From positions 1,364,001-1,428,000 of the forward strand of contig NZ_CP089588.1 of the NCBI RefSeq assembly GCF_021249345.1: a stretch of 64,000 nt of DNA, written 5' to 3'. The position numbers and the translations under genes are program-made. Position 1 is the first letter of the stretch. The number at the start of each line of letters is the position of its first letter. Origin of the DNA: Halobacterium wangiae. Its GTDB lineage: Archaea > Halobacteriota > Halobacteria > Halobacteriales > Halobacteriaceae. The notes under the pieces are model-generated. The model saw only the letters and a program-made list of their open reading frames with translations, did no database searches and was not told the origin of the DNA. Shown one piece after another: positions 45,895 through 54,367 of this stretch.

Positions 45895-46664
45895 CGCTTC
45901 TCCGCGAACCCGAAGTTCGGCTTCACGTCGGTCACTTCGACCTCGACGGTCTCGCCTTCCGCGGCGTCGGGCACGAAGATGGTGTACCCCTCGACCTTCG
46001 CCACGCCGTCGCCCTCGTCGCCCTCGCCGACGACGTCGACCTCCAGGACGTCGCCCTCCTCGACGGGCGCGTCCACGCGGTTCTTCGCAACGACGTACAG
46101 CTCCGAGGAGGAGTCACGGGACGCATCCGGCGTGTACGTCCGGGTGAACGCGAACTCCTCCTCGACGTCCGCGAGGAAGTCCTTGAAGTCCTGGCCGTCG
46201 AAGACCTTCACCGCGAAGTGGCCGCCATCGGTCAGCACCTCGCGGGCCGTGTCGAGGGCCTGTCGCGCGAGGTGGACCGAGCGCGCGTGGTCGAGGTTGT
46301 ACTCGCCAGTCATGTTCGGCGCCATGTCCGAGAGCACGACGTCGACGCCACCTGTGCCTGCCGCCTGCCGGATCTGCTCGCGGGTGTCCGCCTCGGTCAT
46401 GTCGCCGCGGATCGTCTGCACGCCCGCCTCGGTGTCGATGTCGTCGATGCGCTGGAAGTCCACACCGATGACGCGGCCTCGCGCTCCAGCCTCCTCGGCG
46501 GCGACCTGCAGCCACCCGCCGGGCGCCGCGCCGAGGTCCACGACCGTCGCGCCGCCGAACAGCAGGCCGAACTCGTCGTCGATCTGCTTCAGTTTGTAGG
46601 CGGCGCGGGTCCGGTACCCCTCCTGTTTCGACTTGTTGTAGTAGTGGTCCTTTCCGTTCCCCAT
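45891..46664 (-). CDS. rlmE: 23S rRNA 2'-O-methyltransferase RlmE with TRAM domain
   Basis: The 257-residue protein has the RrmJ/FtsJ SAM-binding motif VVDLGAAPGGWLQVA, the SDMAPN motif and a conserved catalytic Lys in AVKVFDGQDF, followed by a C-terminal TRAM domain (VEEGDVLEVDVVGEG ... KPNFGFAEK). It methylates a uridine of large-subunit rRNA. The extra TRAM domain is typical of the haloarchaeal form. The start ATG begins MGNGKDHYYNKSK, the usual N-terminus. Confidence 0.93.
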   Translation of the reverse strand: MGNGKDHYYNKSKQEGYRTRAAYKLKQIDDEFGLLFGGATVVDLGAAPGGWLQVAAEEAGARGRVIGVDFQRIDDIDTEAGVQTIRGDMTEADTREQIRQAAGTGGVDVVLSDMAPNMTGEYNLDHARSVHLARQALDTAREVLTDGGHFAVKVFDGQDFKDFLADVEEEFAFTRTYTPDASRDSSSELYVVAKNRVDAPVEEGDVLEVDVVGEGDEGDGVAKVEGYTIFVPDAAEGETVEVEVTDVKPNFGFAEKR

Positions 46665-46716
46665 AGTCAGTTGTCGGCGCTACGCCGCGTGAACGGAAAA
46701 CCGCGTCGTTCCCCCG

Positions 46717-47376
46717 TCAGTCGGCCCGCACGGGCACTGCGACCTCGTTCGTGCGGAGGAACGGGAGGGTGCCCGGCGAGTCGTAGCCGAGGAAGAACGG
46801 GTCGCCGGTCGGCTCGATGCCGTGCTCGTCGAGGGTCTCCAGCAGTCGCCGCTCGTGGTCGCGGATGCGACTGTCGGTCGGCCGCCACGAGAACTCGCGG
46901 ACCGCGACCGTCCGTGCTGGCTCGGTCACGAGGTCGACGTCGGGGTCGGTGGGCTCCGGCGCGCTGTCGGCGGTGTAGTCGGCGGGCAGGTAGAACGCCA
47001 TCCGGACGCCCTCGCCGGCTGACCGCTCGCCACCTCCGGGTAGCACCGCGGTCGGCCGGACTCGGACCGGCGCCGTCATCGGGACCCGGGTCCCCGCGAT
47101 GCGGACGGGCGCGGTCATCTCGATGCCTCGCTCGCCGGTGTTCTCGCCGCTGATGTAGCCGAACAGCCGCGAGAACGCCTCTCGGCGGTCCTCGGCTGCG
47201 CTCTCGACGAGCACCGTCTCCGGGTAGCGCCGCAGTTCGACGCCGTCGAGGGTGAGGACGGTGTCGTAGTCGAGTCGCTCGGTCTGTCGGGATTGGTACG
47301 TCACGGCTGCTGCGGCGAGGCCCACTGTCGCGGCGACTCCGGCGGCCGCTGCGAGGACTCTGGTGGTGGTACGCAT
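46717..47376 (-). CDS. SOUL-family heme-binding-type protein with signal anchor
   Basis: The 219-residue protein starts with a hydrophobic helix (MRTTTRVLAAAAGVAATVG) and continues with the SOUL pattern: VELRRYPETVLVES, FGYISGENTGERGIEMTAPV and FYLPADYTAD. Some SOUL proteins bind heme; here no proven ligand histidine can be named. It is separate from rlmE by 52 bases on the same strand. Confidence 0.85.
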   Translation of the reverse strand: MRTTTRVLAAAAGVAATVGLAAAAVTYQSRQTERLDYDTVLTLDGVELRRYPETVLVESAAEDRREAFSRLFGYISGENTGERGIEMTAPVRIAGTRVPMTAPVRVRPTAVLPGGGERSAGEGVRMAFYLPADYTADSAPEPTDPDVDLVTEPARTVAVREFSWRPTDSRIRDHERRLLETLDEHGIEPTGDPFFLGYDSPGTLPFLRTNEVAVPVRAD

Positions 47377-47408
47377 ACGAGTCGTAGGGCTCTGAGGAGA
47401 ATAAGCGT

Positions 47409-47471
47409 TCACTCGGAGGCGACGAATCGGACGACGATCTCGGGGACGTCCCGGAGCACGAACGCCGCCAC
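47409..47471 (-). pseudogene. short coding-like remnant or unrecognised micro-gene
   Basis: Reading the minus strand into a TGA at 47409-47411 gives a convincing protein tail: VAAFVLRDVPEIVVRFVASE from a GTG at 47471, with more protein-like residues in frame further upstream (LQGQQSLGPVD). No good ATG is seen upstream before the DUF4382 gene. It could be a short protein, a broken gene, or chance. Codon third positions are mostly G or C, like nearby genes. Confidence 0.25.
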
Positions 47472-47620
47472 GTCGACCGGACCGAGTGACTGCTGGCCCT
47501 GGAGTGCACGCGGCTCCCACCGCGTCCAGCGGCTTCGAAGTCCGCGACACTCCCCAGGGTGTCCCTTCGACCGGAAAACCGCGAGAAGAACACACCGCGA
47601 GTCGCTGCGGTCGCCGTGCG

Positions 47621-48937
47621 TCAGTTCGCAGCGACGACCGTCGACGCGTCGACGGTGACCGTCTCGTCGTCGCTCGTCACCGTCACCTCGGAGTCCACGC
47701 TCGCGTTCGCCGGCACGCCGAAGGTCAGTTCGCCGTCGGCGTTCGTCTCGCCGACGACGTCGCCGTCCACGGCGACCGTGGCGTTCTCGACGGCTTCACC
47801 GTCGTCGTCGGTCACCACGACCGTGACGTTCTCGCCCGCAGTGAACGAACCCTCGAACGCGACGGCGAGATCGGTGGACGCGTTCGTCTCGTCGTCGTCC
47901 GCCTCACTGTCCTCGCTCTCGTCGAACTCGAACTCGAGTTCGGCCTCACCTTCGCCGTACTCGCTGTCCTCCCCGGTGCTCGCCTGGAGTTCGAACTCCT
48001 CGACGTCGGCGGGCACCTGGACGGTCGCGGTACCGTTCGCGTCCGTCGTGGCGACGACCTCCTCGTCGACGCGCACCTCGGCGTCGGCGACGGGTTCGCC
48101 GCCCTGGGTGACCTTCACGGTCGCGTTCTCTCCGGCGGAGACGTTCCCGACGACGCTCGCGCGGAGTTCCCGCTCGTCCTCGTCGTCACCGCCGACGACG
48201 TCGATGGGGACGTCCGTGCCGGACTCGCTGGCGACCGGTTCCAGGATGAACTTCCCGCTGTTGCCCGCCTCGAAGACGGTGATGTCGAAGACGAAGTTCA
48301 CGCTCCCCGCGCTCGTCACCTCGACGTCCTTGTTCAGGTGGAGCTTCTGGGAGGGGAGTTTCACGTTCACCTGCTCGCCCGTCTTCAGCGTCCCGTTCAC
48401 CTCGCCGACGTGGACGAAGACCGTCTCGTACTCGCCCGACGGCACGCTGAGGTTGCCCAGCAGCGTGGCGTTGGCGCCCTGGAGTTCGGTCAGGTCGACG
48501 GTCCGCGAGTCGACGTCGCGTTCGACCCGCTCGCCGTCACCCGAGTCCTCGGACTCGTTGGTCTCGGTCTCTGGCTCCTCGGTCTCGGTCTCCTCCGAGG
48601 CGTTCTCGGCAGTGGTGGTCGCCGTCTCGTTGGCGGCCGTCGTCGTCTCTACAGTGGTCGTTGTCGTCGTCTCGTTGTCCGTCGTGTTCGCGGACGCGTC
48701 GCCGGACGCATCCGCGTCACCGCCCGCCTCGCCCTTCTTGAAGCCGACGCTCGTGACGGTCACGTTCAGGTGTTCGAACTGTCCGATAGCGTTCTCCTCG
48801 TCGCTCACGTAGAACTGGACGGTGCCGCTGTCGTCCGCCGACTCGGTGCCGGTGGCGTCCGGCCCCGCGATGCCGCCGGCGCAGCCGGCGAGGACGACCA
48901 GCGCGGCTACCAGTATCGTCGGTACGGTGTGGCTCAT
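47621..48937 (-). CDS. DUF4382-type lipoprotein with adhesin-like repeats
   Basis: The 438-residue protein has a signal with lipobox (VVLAGCAG) and a DUF4382 start ([28 protein letters not shown]). After a Thr/Glu-rich linker come repeated carboxypeptidase-regulatory-like units of the form [28 protein letters not shown] and [27 protein letters not shown]. It is extremely acidic and probably surface exposed. A TATA-like CCTTTTACGT (48964-48973) is about 31 bases upstream of the ATG. Confidence 0.83.
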   Translation of the reverse strand: MSHTVPTILVAALVVLAGCAGGIAGPDATGTESADDSGTVQFYVSDEENAIGQFEHLNVTVTSVGFKKGEAGGDADASGDASANTTDNETTTTTTVETTTAANETATTTAENASEETETEEPETETNESEDSGDGERVERDVDSRTVDLTELQGANATLLGNLSVPSGEYETVFVHVGEVNGTLKTGEQVNVKLPSQKLHLNKDVEVTSAGSVNFVFDITVFEAGNSGKFILEPVASESGTDVPIDVVGGDDEDERELRASVVGNVSAGENATVKVTQGGEPVADAEVRVDEEVVATTDANGTATVQVPADVEEFELQASTGEDSEYGEGEAELEFEFDESEDSEADDDETNASTDLAVAFEGSFTAGENVTVVVTDDDGEAVENATVAVDGDVVGETNADGELTFGVPANASVDSEVTVTSDDETVTVDASTVVAAN

Positions 48938-49012
48938 TGCACTCGGGCCCAGTCACCCACGCCACGTAAAAGGGGGACGCCCTGAAGCGGGATTGCGCCG
49001 CCGAGGAGCCGA

Positions 49013-49026
49013 ATTAATCCCGATTA
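49013..49026. promoter_or_regulatory. palindrome between the DUF4382 gene and pcna
   Basis: TTAATC-CC-GATTAA is a perfect six-base inverted repeat about 45 bases upstream of the DUF4382 TATA-like box and about 156 bases upstream of the pcna start. The spacing suits an activator or shared operator for the divergent pair. No known binding motif is recognised. Confidence 0.35.
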
Positions 49027-49149
49027 ACTGGGCTTTTACCCACGACTTGCCGTCAGCACCTCCGACGGTTCTCGTTCGCTCTCCGAACGCACGGTGCGCG
49101 CCGACGCGAACGCCGTCCTGCGGTCTCGCGAGCACGCGGAACGTGGGGC

Positions 49150-49157
49150 TTTTTATT
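49150..49157 (+). promoter_or_regulatory. TATA box of pcna
   Basis: TTTTTATT is centred about 28 bases upstream of the pcna ATG at 49182, the spacing expected for a leaderless transcript. Confidence 0.55.
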
Positions 49158-49181
49158 CCCGGATTTCGTAGCGACTCTCAT

Positions 49182-49925
49182 ATGTTCAAGGCGATTGTGA
49201 GCGCCGACACGCTCCGGGAAACACTCGACTCCGTGAGCGTGCTGGTGGACGAGTGCAAGATCCACCTCGACGAGGACGGACTCTCCATCCGCGCCGTCGA
49301 CCCCGCGAACGTCGGGATGGTGGACCTCGACCTCGGGGCCGCCGCGTTCGAGTCCTACGAGGCCGACGGCGGCATCATCGGCGTCAACCTCTCTCGACTC
49401 GAAGACATCGCGGGCATGGCCGACGCGGGCCAGCTCGTCCAGCTCGAACTCGACGAGGAGACGCGCAAGCTCCACATCCAGATCGAGGGTCTCGAGTACA
49501 CGCTCGCGCTCATCGACCCCGACTCCATCCGGCAGGAACCCGACATCCCGGACCTCGACCTCTCCGCGCACGTCGTCGTCGAGGGCAAGGACATCGACCG
49601 CGCCGTCCGCGCCGCCGACATGGTCTCCGACCACATCGCGCTCGGCGTCGACACCGCCGACGAACTGTTCTACGTCGACGCGGCGGGCGACACGGACGAC
49701 GTCCACCTCGAACTCACCCGCGACGACCTCATCGACCTGGAAGCCGGCGACGCCCACAGCCTGTTCAGCCTCGACTACCTCAAGGACATGAACAAGGCAA
49801 TCCCGAAGGACGCGGAGGTCGAACTCGAACTCGGCGACGAGTACCCCGTCAAACTCCACTTCGACATCGCTGAAGCCCAGGGCCACGTGACGTACATGCT
49901 GGCGCCGCGGATTCAGTCCGACTAG
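49182..49925 (+). CDS. pcn: DNA polymerase sliding clamp PCNA
   Basis: The 247-residue protein begins [19 protein letters not shown] and has the two-domain clamp pattern, with [18 protein letters not shown], the interdomain connector around [17 protein letters not shown], and the C-terminal [10 protein letters not shown] end. It encircles DNA and tethers polymerases, ligase and nucleases; RFC subunits encoded at 26342 and 62974 would load it. Strong acidity is usual for haloarchaeal PCNA. The stop codon is followed directly by repeat element copy 2. Confidence 0.96.
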   Translation: MFKAIVSADTLRETLDSVSVLVDECKIHLDEDGLSIRAVDPANVGMVDLDLGAAAFESYEADGGIIGVNLSRLEDIAGMADAGQLVQLELDEETRKLHIQIEGLEYTLALIDPDSIRQEPDIPDLDLSAHVVVEGKDIDRAVRAADMVSDHIALGVDTADELFYVDAAGDTDDVHLELTRDDLIDLEAGDAHSLFSLDYLKDMNKAIPKDAEVELELGDEYPVKLHFDIAEAQGHVTYMLAPRIQSD

Positions 49926-50110
49926 GTACCTTTTGCTGCACTCACTCGGGCGCTGACGCGCCCTCGTTCGCTGGCAAAAGCTACGCTAAAAGCACTCCTC
50001 CTTCAGTCCGCTTCGCGTCCCTCAGTCGTCGGCCTCCGCTCGTTCGCTACGCTCACTCGCGGAGTGAACCGCTTTGCTCGGGTCCGTTGGACCGCTCGCT
50101 CGCGGATGCT
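49926..50110 (-). repeat. stop-codon-adjacent intergenic element, copy 2
   Basis: Read on the minus strand it has the same order as copy 1: GCATCCGCGAGCGAGCGG, hairpin GGTCC-AAC-GGACC (50081-50093), GCGGTTCACTCCGCGA, GAGGCCGACGACTGA, GAAGGAGGAGTGC and a hairpin near GGGCGC-GCGCCC. It begins right after the pcna stop codon. The first hairpin differs in sequence from copy 1 but keeps full pairing. It may act as a terminator. Confidence 0.75.
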
Positions 50111-50275
50111 GGCGAGCCGGCTGTGAAGGTTCAAATAGCAGGCCGGGACCAACCCGGCGCGTGACGTAATCCGAGGGCAGGTCCGGTCTAGGCGGGAGCG
50201 CGGCACACCGGCCTGCCAGCCAGCGTGCCGCCTGTTCGAATCCGTCTGGGAGCGGAGCCGTCAGTCCGTCGGCCG
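50111..50275. other. hairpin-rich intergenic stretch, possible structured RNA
   Basis: This 165-base stretch has no reading frame I support. It holds GCCGGG-ACCAA-CCCGGC (about 50141-50157), then GCGTGACGTAATCCGA, and further on GCGGCAC...GTGCCGC with an inner GGC...GCC pair. The first part recalls the 5' domain of archaeal SRP RNA, but the rest of SRP RNA is missing. A TTCAAATAG box lies just upstream. Confidence 0.3.
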
Positions 50276-50950
50276 CTACAACTCCCCCTCCCACTCGGCC
50301 GCAAAGCGCTCCGCGAACTCCTCCAGGAAGGCGTGGCGTTCGGCCGCTATCTCGCGGCCCGTCTCCGTGTTCATGTTCTCGTGGAGGCGCAGCAGCTTCG
50401 CGTGGACGTGGTGGAAGGTGCTCCCCGGCGCGTCGTCGTCGATGCCGGCGTCCTTCTCGTAGGCCTCCTCCTCGGGGAGCGGGCGGTCCACGTCCCACAT
50501 GAGGTTGCCGTGCGCGCCGCCGAACTGGAACGCGCGGGCGATGCCGACGGCGCCGATAGCGTCGAGGTTGTCCGCGTCCTGGAGCACCTCCGCCTCGACG
50601 GTCTCGGCGGTCAGGGGGTCGTCCTCGAAGTCGTACTCCTCGTGGACGGCGACGCAGTGACAGACCGGGTCGACGAGGTCCGCGGGGACGTCGGCGTCGG
50701 CGAGGATCTCGCGGACCTCCGGGATGGTCTCCTCTGGGTGCGTAAAGCCGTCGCCGCGGATCCGGTGGAGGTCGTGGACGAGCGCGGCCACGCCGACGAT
50801 TCGGGGGTCAGCGTCTTCGGCCTCGGCGATGCGGGTGCCGACGCGGTTGACGCGCCACGCGTGGTGCACGTCGTGGCCCGACGAGTCTCCGTCGAGGTGG
50901 GCGGCCATCTTGCTCGCGACGCGGTCGAACAACGAGTCGTCGCTGGGCAT
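50276..50950 (-). CDS. HD-domain phosphohydrolase
   Basis: The 224-residue protein has the metal ligands HDVHHAWRVN, LVHDLHRI and HEEYDF in order, with the DNLDAIGAVGIARAF segment of the YedJ-like group. The ATG at 50950 is preferred to an upstream in-frame start that would lie inside the neighbouring gene's spacer. The substrate is unknown. It follows the archaetidylserine decarboxylase gene by 30 bases on the same strand. Confidence 0.85.
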   Translation of the reverse strand: MPSDDSLFDRVASKMAAHLDGDSSGHDVHHAWRVNRVGTRIAEAEDADPRIVGVAALVHDLHRIRGDGFTHPEETIPEVREILADADVPADLVDPVCHCVAVHEEYDFEDDPLTAETVEAEVLQDADNLDAIGAVGIARAFQFGGAHGNLMWDVDRPLPEEEAYEKDAGIDDDAPGSTFHHVHAKLLRLHENMNTETGREIAAERHAFLEEFAERFAAEWEGEL

Positions 50951-50980
50951 GCGCGACCGTTCAGCGACACGGGCCAAAAA

Positions 50981-51607
50981 TCACTCGACGCGGAGCGGCT
51001 GCTCCACGCGGCGCCCGTCGCGGCGAGCGAGCACCGTCTCTCCGGCCGCTACCTTCTCGCCCTCCTCGACTACGACGTCCCCGCGGTCGTACTCCCGGGG
51101 GAGGAGGACGTCCGCGCGACTGCCGAACGAGATGTGGCCGATGCGGTCCCCGCGCTCGAGTTCGTCGCCTGCCTCGACGTAGGGGTGGATGCGGCGGGCG
51201 AACGCGCCCGCGATGAGCACCACCTCGAACTCGCCGCAGTCGATGCGGACGCGCTCGTTGTGGTGGGACTCCTTGTCGAACGCCGGGCGGTGGCCACCCG
51301 AGCGGTGACTGACGGCTTCGACGGTGCCGTCGAGGGGCGCGCGGTTCACGTGCACGTCGGTGACGTTCATGAACACGCCGACGCGGACGCGGCCGTCCTC
51401 CTCGCGAATCACGGACACCTTGCCGTCGGCGGGCGAGGCGACGCCCTCGTGTGGGGGCGTGCGCTCGGGGTCGCGGTGGAACCAGAGCACGAACCCGGAG
51501 ACGGCGAGCGCGAGCACGCCCCACAGCGACGAGACGGCCAGCAGCGCGAGCCCGACGACTGCCGACGGGAGCGCGTACACCCACTTCCAGGAACCGCGAG
51601 CGAACAT
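50981..51607 (-). CDS. archaetidylserine (phosphatidylserine) decarboxylase
   Basis: The 208-residue protein starts with two hydrophobic spans, then FHRDPERTPP, SPADGKVSVI, FMNVTDVHVNRAP and the self-cleavage region HISFGSRADVLLP, where the Ser after FG would become the pyruvoyl group. It converts archaetidylserine to archaetidylethanolamine in the membrane. Length matches the short family members found in archaea. It shares its strand with the HD gene downstream. Confidence 0.9.
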   Translation of the reverse strand: MFARGSWKWVYALPSAVVGLALLAVSSLWGVLALAVSGFVLWFHRDPERTPPHEGVASPADGKVSVIREEDGRVRVGVFMNVTDVHVNRAPLDGTVEAVSHRSGGHRPAFDKESHHNERVRIDCGEFEVVLIAGAFARRIHPYVEAGDELERGDRIGHISFGSRADVLLPREYDRGDVVVEEGEKVAAGETVLARRDGRRVEQPLRVE

Positions 51608-51691
51608 ATCCCTACTGTGGACGGCCAGCGCCGATAGCCCTTCGGTCGGGAGCGGGGCGTTTATCGGGCCTCGCTCGCAAGGGTGTCAGCG

Positions 51692-52771
51692 ATGAACGCG
51701 CGTCACGCTCGCTACCCGTTCCTCGGGGAGGCACGCACCGCCGTCCAGGAGGCGGGCGTCGACCTCGCCCGTGTCGTCGCCGAGGAGGACGCCGTCGTCG
51801 AGCGCGCCCGCGAGCGCGTCGTCGGCGCGCTCACCAGCGGCGCGATCGGCGAGCGGGCGCGCTCGGACCGCGTCGAACTGCTCTCGTACCCCGTCGCTCG
51901 CGTCCTCGTCTCCGTCGTCGACGAACACATACTCGTACGGAAGTACGCCGACGCGGAGGCGCGCGCGGCCCACGAGCGGTTCACGACCGACGAGACCGAC
52001 GAGTCGGAACTCCGGAGCGTCGGCGACGAGGCCAGCGTCTCCCGCGCGGAACTCCTCCGGGAGTTCGACCTCACGGACCACGTCTACGCCACTGACGACG
52101 GCTACGACGTGGACGTCCCGACGTACCTCCTGCTGGCGTCGTCGCTGCGGGGCGACGAGTGGCGCCTCGTCAACCGCGCGCTCGACGGCGGTCGGGTCCC
52201 GGTCCGCGAGCCGGAACTCGACACGCTCCTCCGCCAGGCCGTCCGCGACCGGGTGGCCGAGGGGCTCCCACTGGACGTCCCCGACGAGATCACCGAGGCG
52301 ATGGAGGCGCCGGCGACCGCCGTCCGGGACGTGCTCGCGGACATGGACCTCACGCGGGAGATCGACACCGTCGTCCCGGAGCTGTTCCCGCCGTGCATGC
52401 AACACCTCCTCGACGCGGTGCAGCGCGGCGAACACCTCGCCCACCACTCCCGGTTCGCCATCACCGCGTTCCTCGCGAACGTCGGCCTCACGACCGACGA
52501 GATCGTCGAGATCTACTCCGTCAACCCGGGCTTCGGCGAGGAGATGACGCGCTACCAGACCGACCACATCCGCGGAGAGTCCAGCCCCACGGAGTACACG
52601 GCGCCGTCGTGTGCGACGATGAAGGCGTACGGGGACTGCACGAACCCCGACGACCTCTGCGACGCCATCAACCACCCGCTGTCGTACTACGAGGCGAAAC
52701 TGGACGACGAGGACGACGAGGACCTCGAAGACTGGCGCGACCGCGAGGAACAGGACGCCGAGGCAGAGTAG
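51692..52771 (+). CDS. priL: DNA primase large subunit PriL
   Basis: The 359-residue protein begins MNARHARYPFLGEAR and carries the four cysteines C235, C307, C316 and C323 that hold the [4Fe-4S] cluster of the PriL C-terminal domain (LFPPCMQ, APSCATMKAYGDC, DDLC). With PriS it makes RNA primers. The acidic C-terminal tail is common in haloarchaea. The ATG at 51692 is preferred to a GTG three codons upstream. PriS is not in the window. Confidence 0.92.
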   Translation: MNARHARYPFLGEARTAVQEAGVDLARVVAEEDAVVERARERVVGALTSGAIGERARSDRVELLSYPVARVLVSVVDEHILVRKYADAEARAAHERFTTDETDESELRSVGDEASVSRAELLREFDLTDHVYATDDGYDVDVPTYLLLASSLRGDEWRLVNRALDGGRVPVREPELDTLLRQAVRDRVAEGLPLDVPDEITEAMEAPATAVRDVLADMDLTREIDTVVPELFPPCMQHLLDAVQRGEHLAHHSRFAITAFLANVGLTTDEIVEIYSVNPGFGEEMTRYQTDHIRGESSPTEYTAPSCATMKAYGDCTNPDDLCDAINHPLSYYEAKLDDEDDEDLEDWRDREEQDAEAE

Positions 52772-52809
52772 AACCAGTCAGTCCGGACGGTCGGACCGCA
52801 GTACGTCAC

Positions 52810-53010
52810 TCACTCCTGTTTCGTGGAGAGCCAGTAGCCGACGCCGGCCATGAGGAGGATGAAGGCGACGATAGCGCCGACGACGGTGTACGCGGCGGTC
52901 TGACCGGACCCGTCGGCCATCGTAGCGCCGCCGACGAGAATTCCGATGAACACGAGGACGGACACGATGGCAACACCCGCCTCGAGACGGGCGTCCAGCG
53001 ACTCAGACAT
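52810..53010 (-). CDS. small membrane protein with two helices
   Basis: The 66-residue protein begins MSESLDARLEAGVAIVSVLVF and has two hydrophobic spans (about 12-30 and 40-58), ending in a short soluble tail (STKQE). It resembles small two-span proteins (DUF7472-like) that are often found near priL in haloarchaea, from memory. The role is unknown. It is convergent with priL, 38 bases apart. Confidence 0.65.
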   Translation of the reverse strand: MSESLDARLEAGVAIVSVLVFIGILVGGATMADGSGQTAAYTVVGAIVAFILLMAGVGYWLSTKQE

Positions 53011-53179
53011 GGGAAGCGCTTTCGTCGGACCCGGGAAAAGCGCTTCGAAGCGGCGGCCGTCCGTCGGCGTCGAGCCCCCGGCGGAGAACGGGGTCGACCT
53101 CCCATCACTAGAGGGGCTGAGAACCCAAGAACACTGCGCTTTTGAGGGGTTTAGGGTGGTAGAGCCCCTCGATTACGGT

Positions 53180-53827
53180 ATGGAATCCGCCACACCGACC
53201 GACCAGCAGAACGACGCGCGGGCCCGCCGCGCCCGTGAGGAGCGGATGGTCGTGCGTGCCGTCGGCGGTGGCATCTACGAGGTGGCGACGCCCTCCGGTA
53301 ACGTCTACCAGGTGGACCTCGACGGCGGCCGCTGTACGTGTCCGGACTACCAGTTCCGGCGCACGCAGTGCAAGCACCTGCGACGCGTCGCGATGGAGGT
53401 CACCGCCAGGCGGGTCCCCGTGCCCGGCCAGCGGGAGGCGACGTGTGCCGACTGCGGCCAGACGTTCTTCACCGAGGAGAGCACGCCCGACCCCGCCTAC
53501 TGTGAGGACTGCACGCTGGCCCCGGGCGACCCGGTCATCGACCGCGAGACGGGGAGTCTGCTCCTCGTCGTCGAGTCGAGTGGGGACCGCGCGAGCGAGG
53601 TCCGCATCGCCGACCGCGGCTGGTCTGTCGCCGACCACTACTCGAACCAGGGGTACGACCCCGACGACAGGGTCGTCGACGTGCTCTACCCGCTGGATCG
53701 CGGCGTCTCGCCGGAGGACATCTCGCCGCGGGACCTGAAACGCTACTCGTTCCCGCGGGGCCGCCTGCGCCGCCCCACCGAGCGACTCAGTAGTCGTCGA
53801 GACCAGTTCGTTCCGGCCCCCCAGTGA
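53180..53827 (+). CDS. SWIM zinc-finger protein with extra zinc ribbon
   Basis: The 215-residue protein has the SWIM motif [15 protein letters not shown] (C52, C54, C64, H66) and a second zinc set C89, C92, C108 and C111 (CADCGQTFF...CEDC). SWIM domains bind DNA or proteins in recombination and other settings; archaeal members are poorly studied. The C-terminus runs 41 bases over the end of the convergent hjc gene. Proximity to hjc suggests, but does not show, a link to recombination. Confidence 0.85.
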   Translation: MESATPTDQQNDARARRAREERMVVRAVGGGIYEVATPSGNVYQVDLDGGRCTCPDYQFRRTQCKHLRRVAMEVTARRVPVPGQREATCADCGQTFFTEESTPDPAYCEDCTLAPGDPVIDRETGSLLLVVESSGDRASEVRIADRGWSVADHYSNQGYDPDDRVVDVLYPLDRGVSPEDISPRDLKRYSFPRGRLRRPTERLSSRRDQFVPAPQ

Positions 53828-54212
53828 GCTCCTCGATATCCGTCCCGTCCTCGAGGGCCTTCTCCTTCTTCACCCGGTAGCTGCCGGCGTCCGTCGTGTG
53901 GAGGTCCGCGGGGTGGAAGAAGTACCAGTCCTCCCGGTCGAAGCGCACGCCGATCCGTGGTTTGGCGCCGAAGTTCCGCGCGAAGTAGACGAGCGCCTCG
54001 ACCTCCTCGCCCGTGAGGTAGATGGGGTCGCCCGCGCTCGACTTCGCCTCGATGGCGTAGAAGACGTCGCCGTCGCCGGCGAGCACGTCCGGGAGTTCGC
54101 GCTCCGTCGCGCTGCCGCTGGCCGGCGCCCGCATCACGGCGAACCCGCGCTCGTCGAGCGCGTTCACGAGCTGGCGCTCTCGCCGGTTGCCTTTCGCGTT
54201 GGAATTAGACAT
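53787..54212 (-). CDS. hjc: Holliday junction resolvase Hjc
   Basis: The 141-residue protein has the archaeal resolvase active-site residues E12, D42, E55 and K57 in the order [30 protein letters not shown] and FYAIEAKSS, the E...D...ExK nuclease core. It cuts four-way DNA junctions formed during recombination. It overlaps the 3' end of the SWIM gene by 41 bases in convergent orientation. Confidence 0.92.
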   Translation of the reverse strand: MSNSNAKGNRRERQLVNALDERGFAVMRAPASGSATERELPDVLAGDGDVFYAIEAKSSAGDPIYLTGEEVEALVYFARNFGAKPRIGVRFDREDWYFFHPADLHTTDAGSYRVKKEKALEDGTDIEELTGGPERTGLDDY

Positions 54213-54301
54213 CGCCGCCCTCCCTGCTCGCAGTCATACACCGGGCTATGCAGCGGGGGGATAGGAGGCTTGCGCCCGAGGGACAGCGACATTCTTCGGC
54301 A

Positions 54302-54367
54302 AGCATCCGCGAGCGAGCGGTTCGAAGAACCCGAGCGATGCGGTTCACCGAGCGCAGCAAAAGGTCC
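54302..54367 (+). repeat. stop-codon-adjacent intergenic element, copy 3 (short)
   Basis: A shortened copy: GCATCCGCGAGCGAGCGG start, hairpin GGTTC-GAA-GAACC (54319-54331), CCGAGCGATGCGGTTCACC, and then an A-run before the stop codon of the convergent ahcY gene. The hairpin sequence differs from the other two copies, yet all pairs are kept. It may serve as the ahcY terminator. Confidence 0.7.

Noticed and set aside
50220-50245. tRNA T-loop-like sequence GTTCGAATCC
   Set aside because: The five flanking bases on each side pair poorly (two mismatches) and no matching acceptor stem or A-box lies within 100 bases upstream.
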